DNA of 64,000 bases from Pyrus communis (Eukaryota; Streptophyta; Magnoliopsida; Rosales; Rosaceae). Location of the stretch: assembly GCF_963583255.1 (NCBI RefSeq), contig NC_084819.1, positions 10,662,471-10,726,470 of the forward strand, in the 5' to 3' direction. Positions 1 through 12,886 of the stretch are shown in pieces. Within the stretch, counting starts at the first letter, position 1. Each line of letters starts with the position of its first letter. Made by a program: the position numbers and the translations under genes. Under the pieces are notes generated by a model. The model was not told the DNA's origin and made no database searches. It was given only the letters and a program-made list of their open reading frames with translations.

Positions 1-1007
1 TCAAATTCACATAATGTTCAAGTAGCGGTCTTTATCAAAACTATGTTCAGACGATGAGATTTCATCAATCGGACTTCACCTATGGAATTGGTTGTCAAAC
101 TTAGCTTAGGAAGGTCAAAGGATGACTCGGCTCAAGCGTCGCCGCCCCGATTCGCCTGAAAATTCAATTATCTCCAAAAATTCTCAAATTTTATAGAAAT
201 GAAGATCTCAAAAAGTAGAGCAAGTTTTATACCTATGACGAAGTCCAATTTGGTCGGGAAAGGCTCCAATTTCACTCAAACCCACTGGAACCCTAAAATG
301 GGTGAATTTCGATTCTCCTTCCTAGGTGTTCCAACGTCTCTACCACTAGTTGGGTCTTGTTGCTCGGTCCAAGGGAAGTTGATTAAGGGCAGTTGTGGGT
401 GGTAGAATTCGTCGGATGGAAGGAATCACCGTCGAGCACCTCTGGTGCTCCGATGAGGTTCTACACAGTTTTGGACCTAAAACCCTTTGAATTTGGGTGG
501 AAATGGTAGAGGGGAGGTTGTAAAAGAGATTGCAGGTGATGGATGGTTGAGTTTCACCTGAAAAATGGATGAGATTGGTCAGAATTCACACCAGTTCGAA
601 ACTGGGTTGCGGAGCATGGACGGGTCGACGGGAAAAGGTGGTTCTTTCTCACCTTTCCTGATTGGTCCCTCCTTCCCCCTCCCCTTAATCTCTGGTTGGT
701 CCTAAAAAATAATATGATTGGGCCAGTCCTCAACCTTGATTGGTTACAATTCCCACATGGTGGGAGTTTTAATCAATCTAAAATTCATAGCTTAGTAAAA
801 CGACTTCAAATGTCCGTAACTATACCGTTAAAACCCGGACTTGCAAATGGTTTTCTTCTATACTTTCGCGGCTTCGAGATCTATTCGAAGACATTAATTG
901 TGGCTTCGAACGGTCAACAAAAGTCAAACATCTTCGCCTCTAAGGGCATTTTCGTAAAATCACTACGTTAAAATTTATAAACTTAAAATTAGGGATGAGT
1001 TGTTACA
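1..1007 (-). repeat. Gypsy LTR (3' LTR in element orientation), truncated by window start
   Basis: This segment is a close direct repeat of about 4,228-5,207. Both copies run from 'ttcacataatgttcaagtag' to 'agggatgagttgt' and end in CA on the plus strand, so they begin TG on the minus strand. Immediately right of the edge, at 1,008-1,045, the minus strand reads as a purine-rich tract (AAGGTGGGTAG) preceded by GACGAAATTT, the arrangement seen just upstream of the 3' LTR in many plant Ty3/gypsy chromoviruses. The element therefore lies on the minus strand and its LTR continues beyond the window start. Confidence 0.75.
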
Positions 1008-1757
1008 ATCTACCCACCTTAAAAAAATTTCGTCCCTAAAATTTAAAATCATTTGTAATACAAAAGTAGTGATTTATATACTGCTTTTATAAAACATACA
1101 GTCAAAAATATTTATATATGTATAATAACATCCTGTCAAAATACACATATAATAGCATAAAGTTATTGTACTAAAATTAAAACTGAACATAGACTATTTT
1201 TCACTTACGCACTCGTTGTGTTACGTACTCCGAAGATAAGCATGTAGTATCTTTGGGTCGAGCCCAGACAATAAATAACTAATTAAATAAGTAAATACAA
1301 ATGCTAATGTAGAATCACCTACTTGTCTACTTGCTTAACGAACCCAACGAACAAGTTATTGATATTACGGTCTGCAGCTCGCAATACTGACAACTTACCA
1401 TTGTCTCAATAAGCAAGTAACAAATTCCCAAGAGTGCAATATTATCATCTTGCCCCTCAGTGGGAAATATACATACATCTACATCATCTAATCCAAGTCT
1501 CAATCATGCTCACACACTACCTTCATGGGTAACATTAACAATAATCATAATTTTTCTATATGGTAATCTCGATCATTCAAATACCTGTTCGCAATACTCA
1601 TTTGTCAAACATGTCCCGTACGTAAAATATCTATACCAAGGCTCAAACAATACCATAGCCAAACCAGAAATGTAACCGTAGTTACACATAACTCTAACCA
1701 AGGTAACTGCCTACCATAATTGGCTAAACTGTAAAATATTCAAAAGCAATATGTCCT

Positions 1758-2036
1758 TCAATATCCGGATAGTTCATTCAGACTAACCATTAGTCTGAGG
1801 ATGAAATGTGATACGTGACAAAGCTTAATGCATATGGCCTTCAAGAAGGCTTCCCAAGACTTGGAAATGAAACATGTGTCACAGTGAGATATAGTAGCGA
1901 CATACACACCACATAACCCAACAATGCAGTTCATAACACCATAGTGAGCAGGTTCATATTGAATTTTTCCCTCGAGTTTAGCAAAACCACACCAATAAAA
2001 ACAATCAAGAATTTGAAAGTCAAACAAGTCCAACAA
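1758..2036 (-). pseudogene. Gypsy integrase remnant
   Basis: The 92-residue reading frame aligns by eye with the integrase core of plant Ty3/gypsy elements. The segment 'ISHCDTCFISKSWEAFLKA' corresponds to the family's SDRDxRFTSxFWxxLxxA block, and the following stretch ending 'LMVSLNELSGY' corresponds to HPQTDGQSERTIQ. The catalytic Asp of the SDRD motif is retained but the block around the catalytic Glu is degraded. There is no start codon context, and stops lie on both sides. It is a fossil of the element lying between the two LTRs. Assignment rests on motif matching only. Confidence 0.6.
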
Positions 2037-3199
2037 ATCTAGAATACCAGGAAATTGAAATTAATGTATGACATCTCGCTACAACGGTAGCTTGTGAAAC
2101 ATTCAATCACCAACGATTAAGATTCGTTTAGCAGAGTATTTGCTGGGTGATTGAGAAATTAATGTTCACGACTAAATGTCAATGTCCTAGCAACTCCTCT
2201 AAATGGTTTGCCTGTTTCAAAAATAATACAAAGTGTAGTAAGGTAGACATGGACCCCAAAATTGACTAGAATACATTTCAACACAAAGAGATGAATATGG
2301 AATCCCCATTAGAATAGACGCTAGTCTAAACGCCCGAGAAATCTGATAATCTCATGAATAAGGAATTTTACCAAGTGGTCAAAATTGTAGTCCCTTTGGA
2401 CCAATGAAAAGAAAATGGGTTATCTTGTCAAGTTGATTTATAGACATCGAAACATCATCATCATCTCCACATGTACAAGATACCTCGTACCGAAAGTGTA
2501 TGATGATATTTCCCAACTCCCTTCATATACAAGAAGTGATTATGACTATTCAAACCATTTCTTGATATCTCGCAAGTAACATCAAAACAATACCTGTGAA
2601 CTCCAACTGAGGCGGGATAGGACAGGCTGAAAGTGTTCAACTATACATATATCTTTTGTTGCATTAAATAGTGACTACATTTGCATAATCGGAATAATAC
2701 ACGATAGTGCAATCATAGAAGTTGATTTAGTTCTTCCATCATCATTATCAGAAATTTTGGCTTAACTCAAATGAAGATGTTTGAGAAATCTAAGGTTGGT
2801 AAAGGTTCTAGACACGTTCTCACATAGAAGTGTCATCCGATATTTTAAATGAATATAATAACACTTGACACCAGTCACGAATAGGATGGTTCATTTCGAA
2901 CGGTTTTAACCGTTGGAAAGTATGAGCGATTCTTCATCATGCTAACTCAACACAGCCGAAACATCCAGAGAGCACGTCATCATGGGTTTCCAAATGATCA
3001 ATGTCATCGAAAAGTGTAAAGAAAAGGTAAGGTGAGACAACAGTTCATTTGTCTAAAACTTTATTCATAATTAACATCCCAAACCAAACTAATTTTCCTT
3101 GGTCGACAAGACCAAAGTTTGTCTTGAATTTCATAACACTTTGTGAGAATTCCAACTTTCTTCCACTACTATCTTTTTTGGAAAAAAAGAAAAGAATGT

Positions 3200-3365
3200 C
3201 ATTTACGAAATCACATCTCTCAGGAGAAGTACCAATTTACACAAAGGTAATATTTGAGAAATTTGATGTGAAGCCGACTGTTGATAATTGGAGAATTTAA
3301 TCTCGTTACTAGAATAGGTGAGATAGTCGTCTACAAGACTATTATGAATTCGTCGACTACACAAG
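3200..3365 (-). pseudogene. Gypsy reverse transcriptase remnant
   Basis: On the minus strand one frame reads 'VVDEFIIVL' and, after a one-base shift, continues 'VDDYLTYSSNE'. Together these match the gypsy RT block DxFVIVFIDDILVYSKxE, with the active-site DD preserved across a frameshift. Further along the minus strand (about 3,210-3,245) 'LLRDVIS' resembles the downstream FLGHVIS motif. The piece is too short and shifted to make protein. Its position upstream of the integrase relic fits the RT-RNase H-INT order. Confidence 0.5.
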
Positions 3366-3539
3366 GAAACTCGATTTACAAAGGTTGGTTGATTAGACCA
3401 TCAATTCAAAGTAGAGGATAGCGGTTTTTACTTGTTATCTGAAGAAGTTGGTAAAACATAAATATAGTCAAGCCATAAGTCAATAATTTCAAATAACACC
3501 ATAAACTCACCTGAACTTACATGCGCGTCCCGCATTCAC

Positions 3540-5207
3540 CTTAGCACTTCCAAGCATTCACAACAATTATATGCAGGTAATTCGCATATGGATATGGCAT
3601 GATGCAATCTAAAACTCAACTATATCATAGTATTTTAAAATATATATTAACATGGCATAAAATGCATAAATCAATCTAAAAGCATTTGTGGAACTATCAA
3701 TCATATATATACTATAAAAATGAAAAGACCCACTCACCTGAGGTCTGCACAACAACTCCCTAGCACGAATATTGAGGCATCACGAATGATCATTGCCTAG
3801 AACAAATATTCAATCACGTCTCATAATTATTATTGATAGAACACGTAACTTACTTAAAATATATCCCCAAGGACATTTTAGAATGATTTGAGACCCATTG
3901 ACCAAAAATCAATTGTCAGTCAAAGATTAACGGTAGGGTCCACAACCCTACGTAATTCAATCTGGAAGATCTGCATCAAGGATTTCTGATCCGTAACTTC
4001 TAAAGATCCACATTATGCTTTTAGAACATCATACTAAAGTTTCATTACGATCCAACGGTTGGATCTCCGTCAATTGCAAAATTCAAGTGGCGGTCAACGT
4101 TTTATTTTACGAACTTACAAATCAAATTTGGGAAGATCCGTACGTCAGATTCCTAATCCATAAGTTTCTAATATCCTCAAATATTACGTACTATAATGCA
4201 TTAAGGTTTGGTGACGATCCAACAGTCGGATCGTTAATTTCACATAATGTTCAAGTAGCAGTCTTTATCAAAACTATGTTCAACGATGAGATTTCATCAA
4301 TCAGACTTCAACTATGGAATTGGTGTGTCAAACTTAGTATAGGAAGGTCAGGGGATGACTCAACTTACTTGCCACCGTCACACGTCGCTGCACACAGCAG
4401 TCGGGCGCCTTGATTCGCTTGAAAATTCAACTATCTCCAAAAATTCTCAAATTTTATAGAAATAAAGATCTCAAATAGTGGAGCAAGTTTCAAACCCATC
4501 GGAACCCTAAAATGGGTGAACTTTGATTCTCCTTCCTCGGTGTTCCAACGTCTCTACCACTAGTTGGGTCTTGTTCCTAGGTCCAAGGGAAGTTGATTAA
4601 GGGTAGTTGTGGGTGGTAGAACTCACCGGATGGAAGGAATCACCGTCGACCAGCTTCGATGCTTCGGTTAGGTTCTACACAGTTTTGGACCTAAAACCCT
4701 TTGAATTTGGGAGGAGATGGTAGAGGGGAGGTTGTAGAAGAGATCGCAGGTGATGGATGGTTGAGTTTCACCTAAAAAATGGATGAGATTGGCCGGAATT
4801 CACACCAGTTCGAAACCAGGTTGCGGAGCATGGACGGGTCGACGGGAAAGGGTGGTTCTTTCTCACCCTTCCTGATTGGTCCCTCCTTTCCCCCCTAATC
4901 TCTGGTTGGTCCTAAAAAAAATAATATGATTGGGCCGGTCCTCAACCTTGATTGCTTACAATTCCCACATGGTGGGAGTTTTAACCAATCTAAAATTCAT
5001 AGCTTAGTAAAACGACTTCAAATGTCCGTAACTATACCGTTAAATCCGAACTCGCAAACAGCTTTCGCGGCTTCAAGATCTATTCTGAGAGATTAATTGT
5101 GACTTTGAACGGTCAACGAAAGTCAACCATCTTCGCCTCTAAGGGCATTTTCGAAAAATCACTACTTTAAAATTTGTAAAACTTAAAATTAGGGATGAGT
5201 TGTCGCA
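3540..5207 (-). repeat. Gypsy LTR (5' LTR in element orientation)
   Basis: The part from about 4,228 to 5,207 repeats 1-1,007 with scattered substitutions and small indels. The more leftward part (about 3,880-4,230) is related to 54,000-54,370, a third copy of the same LTR family, so the LTR is longer than the portion seen at the window start. The right edge is 'gttgtcgca' at 5,207. The left edge near 3.5 kb is an estimate. Confidence 0.65.
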
Positions 5208-8200
5208 GTAATTACTTTGATTTCTGCCAATTAGGCTTATGATGGTGTTCTAAGAATTGGAAAAATTGATTATTTCTCTTTTAATTTCTTTTTGATACAT
5301 ATTGAAATGTTTATTTATAGAAAATGTTTACTGTTCATTCTATTTCTATGATTAGAATCGTCTAACTTTTAGGTTTTTCTAAAAAGATATATGATGACGA
5401 AGTGTGTCAATATGATGAAAATAAAGTGAAGATTACGGAGTCGAGTACCCAGATGAAGAGACTAAGGAATGAGTTTTGTATACTAATAATGGGCTACTCT
5501 TTTTCTTGGAATGGTCAGTGCTTTCTATTTTTAACTTATCCGTGGGTAGAGAATTTTATGAATTTTTATGTTTTCCTCTGCTTTTCAGTGTTTTTGGGTG
5601 ATTAGAGCTGAACATGGAGAAGTTTTTGAGACTTTTAGACATGTTGGACCGCTCAAGGTTGATGTGGTAAGTAATTTATGGAGTTATATGTGCAGTGGTC
5701 AAATTGTTTGATGTTTGTTGAATTCAATTTACTGGTTATGCTATAACTTACTGCTGTTAATTTTTACTCCAAGTAGGATTTTTTGAAAGACAAACTGCGA
5801 GGAGATTTGCTTGGCCACTTTGATCAATTGAAGTGATTAGGAATTAGGACCTTGGTTATATCCAACAGTTCACTGCCTAAATACAGAATTCATATAGAAA
5901 ATGCAATCTAAAAAATTCATTCAGGTATAGTGTATAACTTGAAATGCAATCTAGAAGGATAAATCGAGTGACTTCGTCTTTGTTTAAGTATTGACATATG
6001 TTATTGAGTAACTGTTCACAAAAGAATTAATACAAAACACTTTAAAAAGAGAGAACCACGTTATGCAGTGTGTCTAATTAGCGTACGTATGACACAGTAT
6101 GTGCGGGTGTGCGTGTGACTGTGTGTGTGAATGTTGTGCAGTGTGTCGAATCAGTGTGTGTGTATGCAGTGTGTGTGAGTATAATGTGTGTGAATATTTA
6201 ATTAGCTCGCAAAGTTTGTTTGTTCAATCTTTTATTTGTTCCTATGAATTTTGATTGTACTAAGCATGTCAAATTGCTATGAATTCGCTTTGTTTGTGAA
6301 TTTTAGAAATTTGGATCGTTGGAGGGAGCAATTGGGCTGTTGGTTTTATGAGGTATATTATTGTCGAATTTTTATTACCAGAGAATTGTGATTTTGTTAC
6401 CCTTATTTTTTTTTTTCTGCTCTGTGAAATAGAGAATTGGGCCTCAATTTTTGGGGCATTCTCTAATTTTTGTGATATTTGTTGTATATTTTGATTCATG
6501 CTGTAATCTTTGTGATGTGAGATCCCTGTAAGTGCCTCTAAACATTGATCATTTGTTTTGTTGATTAGTCTTAACGCCAATACCTTACCCTAAACTAGGC
6601 ATCACAACATCGATAATTCTTTAATTCATTTATGAGAGCATTTTCGTACTACTATGCTATCGTTATTGTTTAAAACACTACTTAATTCGAATTTTGATGT
6701 AAGTTTTCATTAGAATTTAGAACCTTTGTTATGATCAATAATGTATTGTTTTTTTGAAACGAAATGATGTATTGTTATGATCATTAGAATTTTGTCTACA
6801 CATGTGATTTAAATACCACTAAATATTTAATATGCATATGCAATTATTTTGGTAAAGGCCTATTCTTTTTGAGTTGGGTTGCCTTCCCTCATTATCATTT
6901 CCTTAGATTCTAACTTCAATTAGTTATTGGATCACCCAATACGCCAAAACCATCACTTTCTATATCTCGTGGTCGTTTATTCACTTTGTGGATAGCTTCT
7001 TCTCTCCAATCTATATGCTCAACTTGGAATCAACATTTTTGGTATGTAGTTTTCTGAAGTGCATTCCTTAAACCCTATTGTTTGATTTGGAAGATTATCA
7101 TGTCAGTGTCTTTGCATATTATGATCATTAAAATTGGCAGTGTTGTTGTATTGCAAGATTTCTGATATTATTGTGTTGCAACTTCTGGTACAAAAGGGTC
7201 CTCATGATGTGGATGCAGAGAATATTAAAATGAGCATGTTTAGCTGCCAAAATCCAAAAAGACAATGACAGGGATTATGAAGGAAGAGGAAGAGGGGGGA
7301 GAGGACGAGTAAGTAGTTGTTTTGGAATAAGCTGCAGTTGTAGAACTTAGAAATGAATTTGAAGACCGCATGTATATTTATACTTTAAGTGTAGTTTTTG
7401 CCTTTCATTTTTTGCAGTTTGTTCTGTTAATGGTTAAGAAGGCATGAATCGCATGTATGTAAATATTGCATATCGTATATATACATGGAACTTTTGACAT
7501 GTTTTATATAGTTTAAAAACCCGTAGCATTGCGTGTGCACCATTGCTAGTACCTTCTATAATTCTTATCAACCTTCAATATCTTCCAATACGTATAATTT
7601 CAGAATAATCTTTGTTTCCAGATTTCGAATCACAAACGAAACAACAAAGTGTGAAAACCTGAACTCGGAATTTATTTTTTTTTTCTTTTTTCAAGTGTCA
7701 GTTCAATTTTTTCTTATGTTCATGATCTTAATTTTGTGTTTAACATTCTTTTGCTTGTTTTGAACCTATGTAGAATTAAGATAAGCTACATAATGAAGAG
7801 TCGAAGGCAAACGTTGATATAATGATTCAATGTCAAAGAAACTTTTGAACCCACGTTAAACTACACCAACCACAGCCAGACATATCAACATAAAGTCAGA
7901 CATACATGGCAAATGTACTTCCTAGAAGCAGCTTGTAATGAAAAAGCTAGAGAAGCAGATGAAGTAATTGAGAAAAAGTCGCACACCTGATTTGAAATTA
8001 ATTAAAACTGAAAATTATTGAACTCGTGCAAGTACCTGACTGACGTTAAGCAAAATCAACAATTAGTAGTTCCCAGGTCCTCCAACAATAAGCGATGAAA
8101 TCTGATACACAGACCTCTGTTAAAATGATCCACCCTTTCATAATTAATGTTTAGGTCCTCGCAAGGAGGGTTTTTGGTCCGATAAAGTTGGAGGTATCGT

Positions 8201-8236
8201 GTCGAACTTGTGTTTGACGGAGAAGGAGAGAGATGG
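5208..8236. other. AT-rich interval with exon-like scraps, no recognised gene
   Basis: No long open frame is present. Scraps resemble exons. At 5,589-5,667 a 26-codon frame lies between a plausible acceptor (cttttcag) and donor (gtaagt). At 5,778-5,837 a second piece after 'aagtag' ends in TGA. At about 7,260-7,310 a stretch encoding RGRGGRGR is followed by gtaagt. I do not recognise the protein and could not join these pieces into one model. A decayed gene fragment is the most I can claim. Confidence 0.25.
6080..6200. repeat. GT-rich microsatellite
   Basis: Imperfect (GT)n runs, such as 'gtgcgggtgtgcgtgtgactgtg' and 'gtgtgtgtatgcagtgtgtgtgag', interspersed with 'gcagtgtgt'. Confidence 0.7.
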
Positions 8237-8475
8237 TGTTAGTACAAAAAAATGACTTTGCGCGACAAAAGATTTGCGTCGCGCAACGTCAAAAAAAGTC
8301 ACGCAAAAATTAGCCCAACGAACCTTCATCGCGCCAAGACAGTGACAATAGGGTTTGTGTGACAAAGAATTGACCTGCGTCATTGCGCAAAACTACTTTG
8401 CGCGACGCAGGTCCTACGTCGCGCAAAACCACTTTGTGCGACGTATGGCGTATGTGTCACTTCGTCGTTGCTCAA
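8237..8475 (+). mobile_element. CACTA element terminus with subterminal repeats (degenerate left end)
   Basis: 'tgttagtacaaaaaaatgac' at 8,237 is a degenerate form of the CACTA terminus seen at 10,401. It is followed by several copies of GCGCGAC and GTCGCGCAA in both orientations (for example 'tttgcgcgacgcagg' near 8,399 and 'acgtcgcgcaaaaccac' near 8,414). Dense short subterminal repeats next to a CACTAxTACAAAAA end are diagnostic of En/Spm elements. The first bases have lost the CACTA signature. Confidence 0.6.
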
Positions 8476-8658
8476 ACCCTTTTTTTTTTTTGGCAAACAA
8501 ATTTTTTATTTAATTTTAATAAATATTTTAATTAAATTCTAAACAATAATTAATAAACCAAGAAAAAGTATTTAATTATAAAATATATGAAAATGTACGT
8601 ACAAGATGTCCAAATAAAAAAGAAAAAGCTCCAAGTCTTCTAGGTTTAATACATCATG

Positions 8659-8900
8659 CTACTGGGTATCGGTTGGGAGAAGTGGTTGGGAAGTCAAAGG
8701 TAAAGCAAGATCAAGTGCTAGCATTGGGATTTGGAGGCCGGACATCGCTAAGTCCCGTACAATCATAATCATCTTCTCATCCTGGGCCCTTATCTGCTTG
8801 TCCTGGGCCCTCATCTGCTCGCCCTGGGCCACAAGCTAACCTTTTAGGGTTGTCACTTCCTCCTTCAGGGCATTGACCTCTCTTGTGGACGTGTTTTGTC
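8659..8900 (-). pseudogene. TNP1-like (CACTA accessory protein) C-terminal fragment
   Basis: The minus strand carries a coiled-coil-like frame rich in Gln, Glu and Lys (repeats of the type EEVTTLKG, AQGEQMRAQDKQIRAQDE), followed by IVRDLAMSGLQIPML and a TAG at 8,659-8,661. This layout matches the C-terminus of plant En/Spm TNP1/PTTA proteins, which end in Gln-rich heptads and a short hydrophobic 'SGLQLP' type segment. An in-frame stop follows 'TTLKG', so it is not intact. It lies just inside the degenerate CACTA end at 8,237, the expected 3' position for a minus-strand element gene. Confidence 0.45.
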
Positions 8901-9268
8901 ACTTCCTCCGGAAGCTGACCTTCAGGGACCTGGAAATGTGTTTGGTTGCCGAGAAAGTGATACCCCATTCAAAGAAATGAAAGTGTAAGACAGAAATTGG
9001 TGAGGATTCTAGATGCCCATATAAAGTATTCTAGAAAGATGATACCCCATTCAAAGAAATGAAAGTGTAAGACAAATTTGTAAGATATGTACGCCAAGAT
9101 GATGCCAAATCCTTATATTAAAAACAAATGTATGGGTGGCTGTGTTTGCATGCATATGTTTACAACGAATGAGATAGAAACCTAGAATCTACAGATTCGC
9201 ATCGTAATCAATTACGTTTGTATACGGAGACTTACTTCAGAGACTAAAAACATAAGATGCATAGAACA

Positions 9269-9312
9269 TCAAGGCAAGGCAAGGCAAGGCAAGGTAAGGC
9301 AAGGCAAGGCCT
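9269..9312 (+). repeat. AAGGC pentanucleotide microsatellite
   Basis: About nine tandem units of AAGGC with one variant (AAGGT). Confidence 0.85.
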
Positions 9313-10400
9313 TATTGGCTACAATAGTCCACCTGCATCCGTGCTCGCATCACGTTCCTAGTACTGAGATGACTGTGATTCCTTAATCATAGAACAATAA
9401 ACCCCATTACATATATATTCTGAACTCAATCATGTTTTCAATAATGATTCTTTTGAGTCACCATTTAGTTAAATTACACAAATCATTCATTTCTGTTTCT
9501 AAATGAAGCCTTACGTTCACAACAATTAGGAACATCTAACAACTTATTGGATCAAATTTGTATGGTAACTGACTATATGGTATATATTTAGCCAAAGAAT
9601 ATTTTAGCGAAAAAACTTCACAAATCCTAAACCTTAAGAACAACGTACATTTGCTGCAAACATCCCTCACAACAACTTACATATTTTGCAGCAATGGTAA
9701 CTTCCAAACTACTGTGAGACACCGGCATACTATACCAATTGTGTGTATCGAATATCAGGATGGCGAACTAAAAACTTATCATCTAAGCCGTTATCTATGC
9801 TTAGTTTCTTAAATGTAAGGCATCTTAATTACCAAGTCAACTTTGCACTTTAGAAATAACATGGCACAGCCTTGCCAGAACGGGCTACTCATTGTAGAGT
9901 ATGATCATATATAATGTTCAAGAATGAGAAGGTTGCGAGGACTGCAACGAAAAATACCGCAAAAGTATGAACTTGTAAGTTGTAACATTTCAATAGCTCT
10001 AAACTTTTTCAGCAGCAAAAATATGAACTTGTAAGTAGTCACCATTTAGCAGAATATGAAATTTGTGAGGAAGCAGAGAAAAAAACCAGAAAACTAACAC
10101 CATAGTCACCAACCCACCACCCTAAAATTCGATTTAACACTCAAACCCTACAATTCCGAACCCTAAAATTCGATTTAACACTAAAACCCCCAATTTCTAA
10201 TTTAATTTCCCAAATTGAATCTAATTACAATACCAAAATCTTCAAATTAAGGCATTAAAGCTTGATTTTGAACTTAGAAAGAAGAAAAATAAAGAATTAA
10301 GCTTGATTATGACCTGGTGCAGTCGGGAGAGGATGAGGAGAGGATGAGGATGAAGGATGAGGAGGAAGTTGATATGAGTGAGAGGGAAGAGAGAGACCGA
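9313..10400. other. Interval without recognised features
   Basis: AT-rich, no coding frame that I recognise. Short degenerate repeats of 'accctaaaattcgatttaacac' occur at about 10,120-10,190. Confidence 0.4.
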
Positions 10401-10665
10401 CACTAGTACAAAAACATGTTTGCGCGATGGAAACTTGCGCGACACAGCAAATTTTGTCACGCAAAGTATGTTTGCGCGACGTTAAACACAAAACGTTGTG
10501 CAAAGTAGCTTTGCACGACGAAGTAATGCGTCGCGCAAAGATGTGCACCTACGTTGCGCAAAACATCTTTGCGCGACGCATTCCTTCGTTGCTCAAAGTG
10601 TCGTCGCGCAAAGCTACTTTGCACGATGTTGGCTGTGTCGCGCAAGATTTTGGCGCCAAGCCAAG
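10401..10665 (+). mobile_element. CACTA terminus (left end) with subterminal repeat cluster
   Basis: Begins exactly CACTAGTACAAAAACATG at 10,401, an En/Spm terminal inverted repeat start. The next 260 bp hold about ten GCGCGACG/CGTCGCGCAA motifs in alternating orientation. Several apparent reading frames here are artefacts of these GC-rich motifs. The matching right terminus (ending CTAGTG) was not found with certainty. Confidence 0.8.
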
Positions 10666-12886
10666 AATGCTTTACCATTTTTTTTTCCCAACTTTAGCTC
10701 TAAAAAATCATCAAAATCGGAGTTAAAACTACCGTTAAATCGTGCTTTTTCGTTTATAACCGTCGAAAAGTTTTGTCCCGTTACTTGATCTCTGAATGTT
10801 TGTTTTTTGAGATTTTTGGCGTACGCGATCTCGAAATTGTATCAAATTATTTTTCTAAATATCTGTGAATCATCAAGACATTTCGACAGTAAAACCGGTG
10901 ATTAATAATCCGAGAACCTGCATGCATATAATCATAAGCAAATTGAAAAGAAACTACATATTCTTGCTAAGGCTCATGGCCTCACCTTAGCAAAAAGAGA
11001 ATTAGTTATGCATATTCATAATAAAAATCATGCAGTTCTTTATTGAAATAATAAAAGATGGAAAACCCCCTGAATGTAAAAGTCTGAAAATCTCTATGCT
11101 TGGCCAATTTCCTCTCTCAATGAACGCATGCAGAAGAACCAAATATAATTGGGCCAGCCAAGCTTATTTAACCTAGTAAAAATTAAATCCTCCTGATAAA
11201 AGGTCTTCCAATCAAACTAGGACACTAAATAACTAAAATAAAATAGGGAGCATAACCCTAAATTAAATGTTAAAATCCGCCTAAAATCTGTACAGCCACG
11301 TTTGGAATATTCTGAACACTTCTCCACAAGGCCACAAACTCATCAGAGGTCATCTTGAGCTCCAAAAATGCAATTTAAGCCCAAATATGTCATTTTCCAG
11401 CACCACACGCTGCTCCTTTAATCCATTGCTAGAAAATAACCGTTTGGTATAAAGTAAGGTATCAAAATTCTACCAAAATAATTACCAAAACATACTAAGA
11501 GTAGGGTGAAATATACAATATGAAATTGACTCATGAAGTGTCAATTTCCTTCTCAACTTTAGACTATATTAATATACCTACGTACAATTAGTGTTCCAGG
11601 GGTTCCATTGTTTTTTATTTTTTATTTTAATTAAGTTAAAGGTTTTTTTTAATAACCTACCTAATTAGTGAATTTTCCAATTTGGTTTTTGGGTTTTTGT
11701 TTTTTTGGTGCATTTGTCAGTTAGAGTGTAAGTAAGCACTTATTTATATGTTATATAATAAATTTAATTAAATCCGCCAAGTTCGCCTAGGCCTCCGCCC
11801 GCCGCACAATTAGCGTCTAACGTTTTATAGAACCTTGCGTACAAACATCCTCTAATATGTCGTTTACTACCAAAAAAAAAGAAGAAAAAAAAAGCATAAC
11901 GAACCATGATTTGATAGCGAAATCATTATGTATATATTCTTTCATTATTATTGTTTTTGTGTACTCTTGAGAACCAAAAGGACCGACGTCATAACGGTAA
12001 CAAGACAAAATTTTGGAAATGCCTTCTTGATTCTGATATCATCACCCAATCAAGTTCTTCCAAAACAACGGTTTTTATCTTGATATTTTTGCAACCCTAA
12101 TAGTATGAACATTCACCATAATGCATGACCCAATTCTACGTTTTTCGAATTTTAGATTCTCCATAAATTATGTATGCATTATATCCATAATTGTTGAATT
12201 ATGTGAATTTGATATTTGCCATGAATTGCATCAAATATATGTTCATTCATTAAAATTATTTGTAAACATGCATTGAATTAATAAAAAAATGTAAAGGATT
12301 TTGTTGAAACCCACCCATATCGATGGGCCATCCCCGTTTCTTCCCGAGCTAAGAACCCAACCTTGGAGCCAAGGCTCCAGGCCCAAAACCTAGACCCGAC
12401 GTCCAGAAGGCGTCGCCCACCGTGAAACCATTGAGTAGCATGGCCTGCAACCATGTCCAGCCACCTTTGGCTACCCCCCGAGGACCTGAAGTCATCCCTG
12501 ACAATTTCTTGTTTACAATTCGATTTTTTTCTTTGAAATTAAAATAAAAAAATTCCTAGGGTTTACTATGTTGAGAGTTTTTCACTCTCTGTTCAATTTT
12601 ATAGGTTGTCATTGAACCCACAGTTTACATCACGACACGACCGCCTGAAACAGTGACGTTGGTATTCTTGTCTAGCGAGTTCACCCAGCCTACGCTGGGG
12701 TGTCTGGATCAAAGCAAACCCAATCCCATTTAGGCTTGGCCTATTCCTCGGCAAGCTTCATCCCTTTGGGCTTGAACAATCCCCTCGACTCGTATTACAG
12801 AGCCCATTTGGCTTCTGTTGGATTCGACCTGCAACACCAAATTATATAACACTTCACTGTAAGTGGGGGAATTCGATGCTTTCAAT
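10666..12886. other. Internal CACTA/unknown DNA without recognised gene
   Basis: AT-rich. The 12,300-12,530 and 12,600-12,840 stretches are distinctly GC-richer (for example 'cccacgtcc', 'gcgtcgcccaccgtg') and look like a captured or inserted fragment, but I recognise no product. No clear repeat borders were seen. Confidence 0.3.

Larger units (their letters stand above)
1008..3540 (-). mobile_element. Decayed Ty3/gypsy internal region
   Basis: This interval lies between two copies of one LTR and holds pol relics in gypsy order on the minus strand: reverse transcriptase near 3,200-3,360, then integrase near 1,758-2,036, then the polypurine tract at about 1,010-1,030. No gag or protease can be read. 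At about 2.5 kb it is well below the usual 4-5 kb, so large deletions are inferred. The border with the right LTR is uncertain because I found no clear primer-binding site. Confidence 0.65.

Noticed and set aside
9269..9312. Telomere-like or regulatory repeat
   Set aside because: AAGGC units do not match the plant telomere TTTAGGG; a plain microsatellite.
10427..10788. Several overlapping reading frames on both strands
   Set aside because: They arise from GC-rich CACTA subterminal motifs (Cys/Ala/Arg-rich in every frame) and have no domain.
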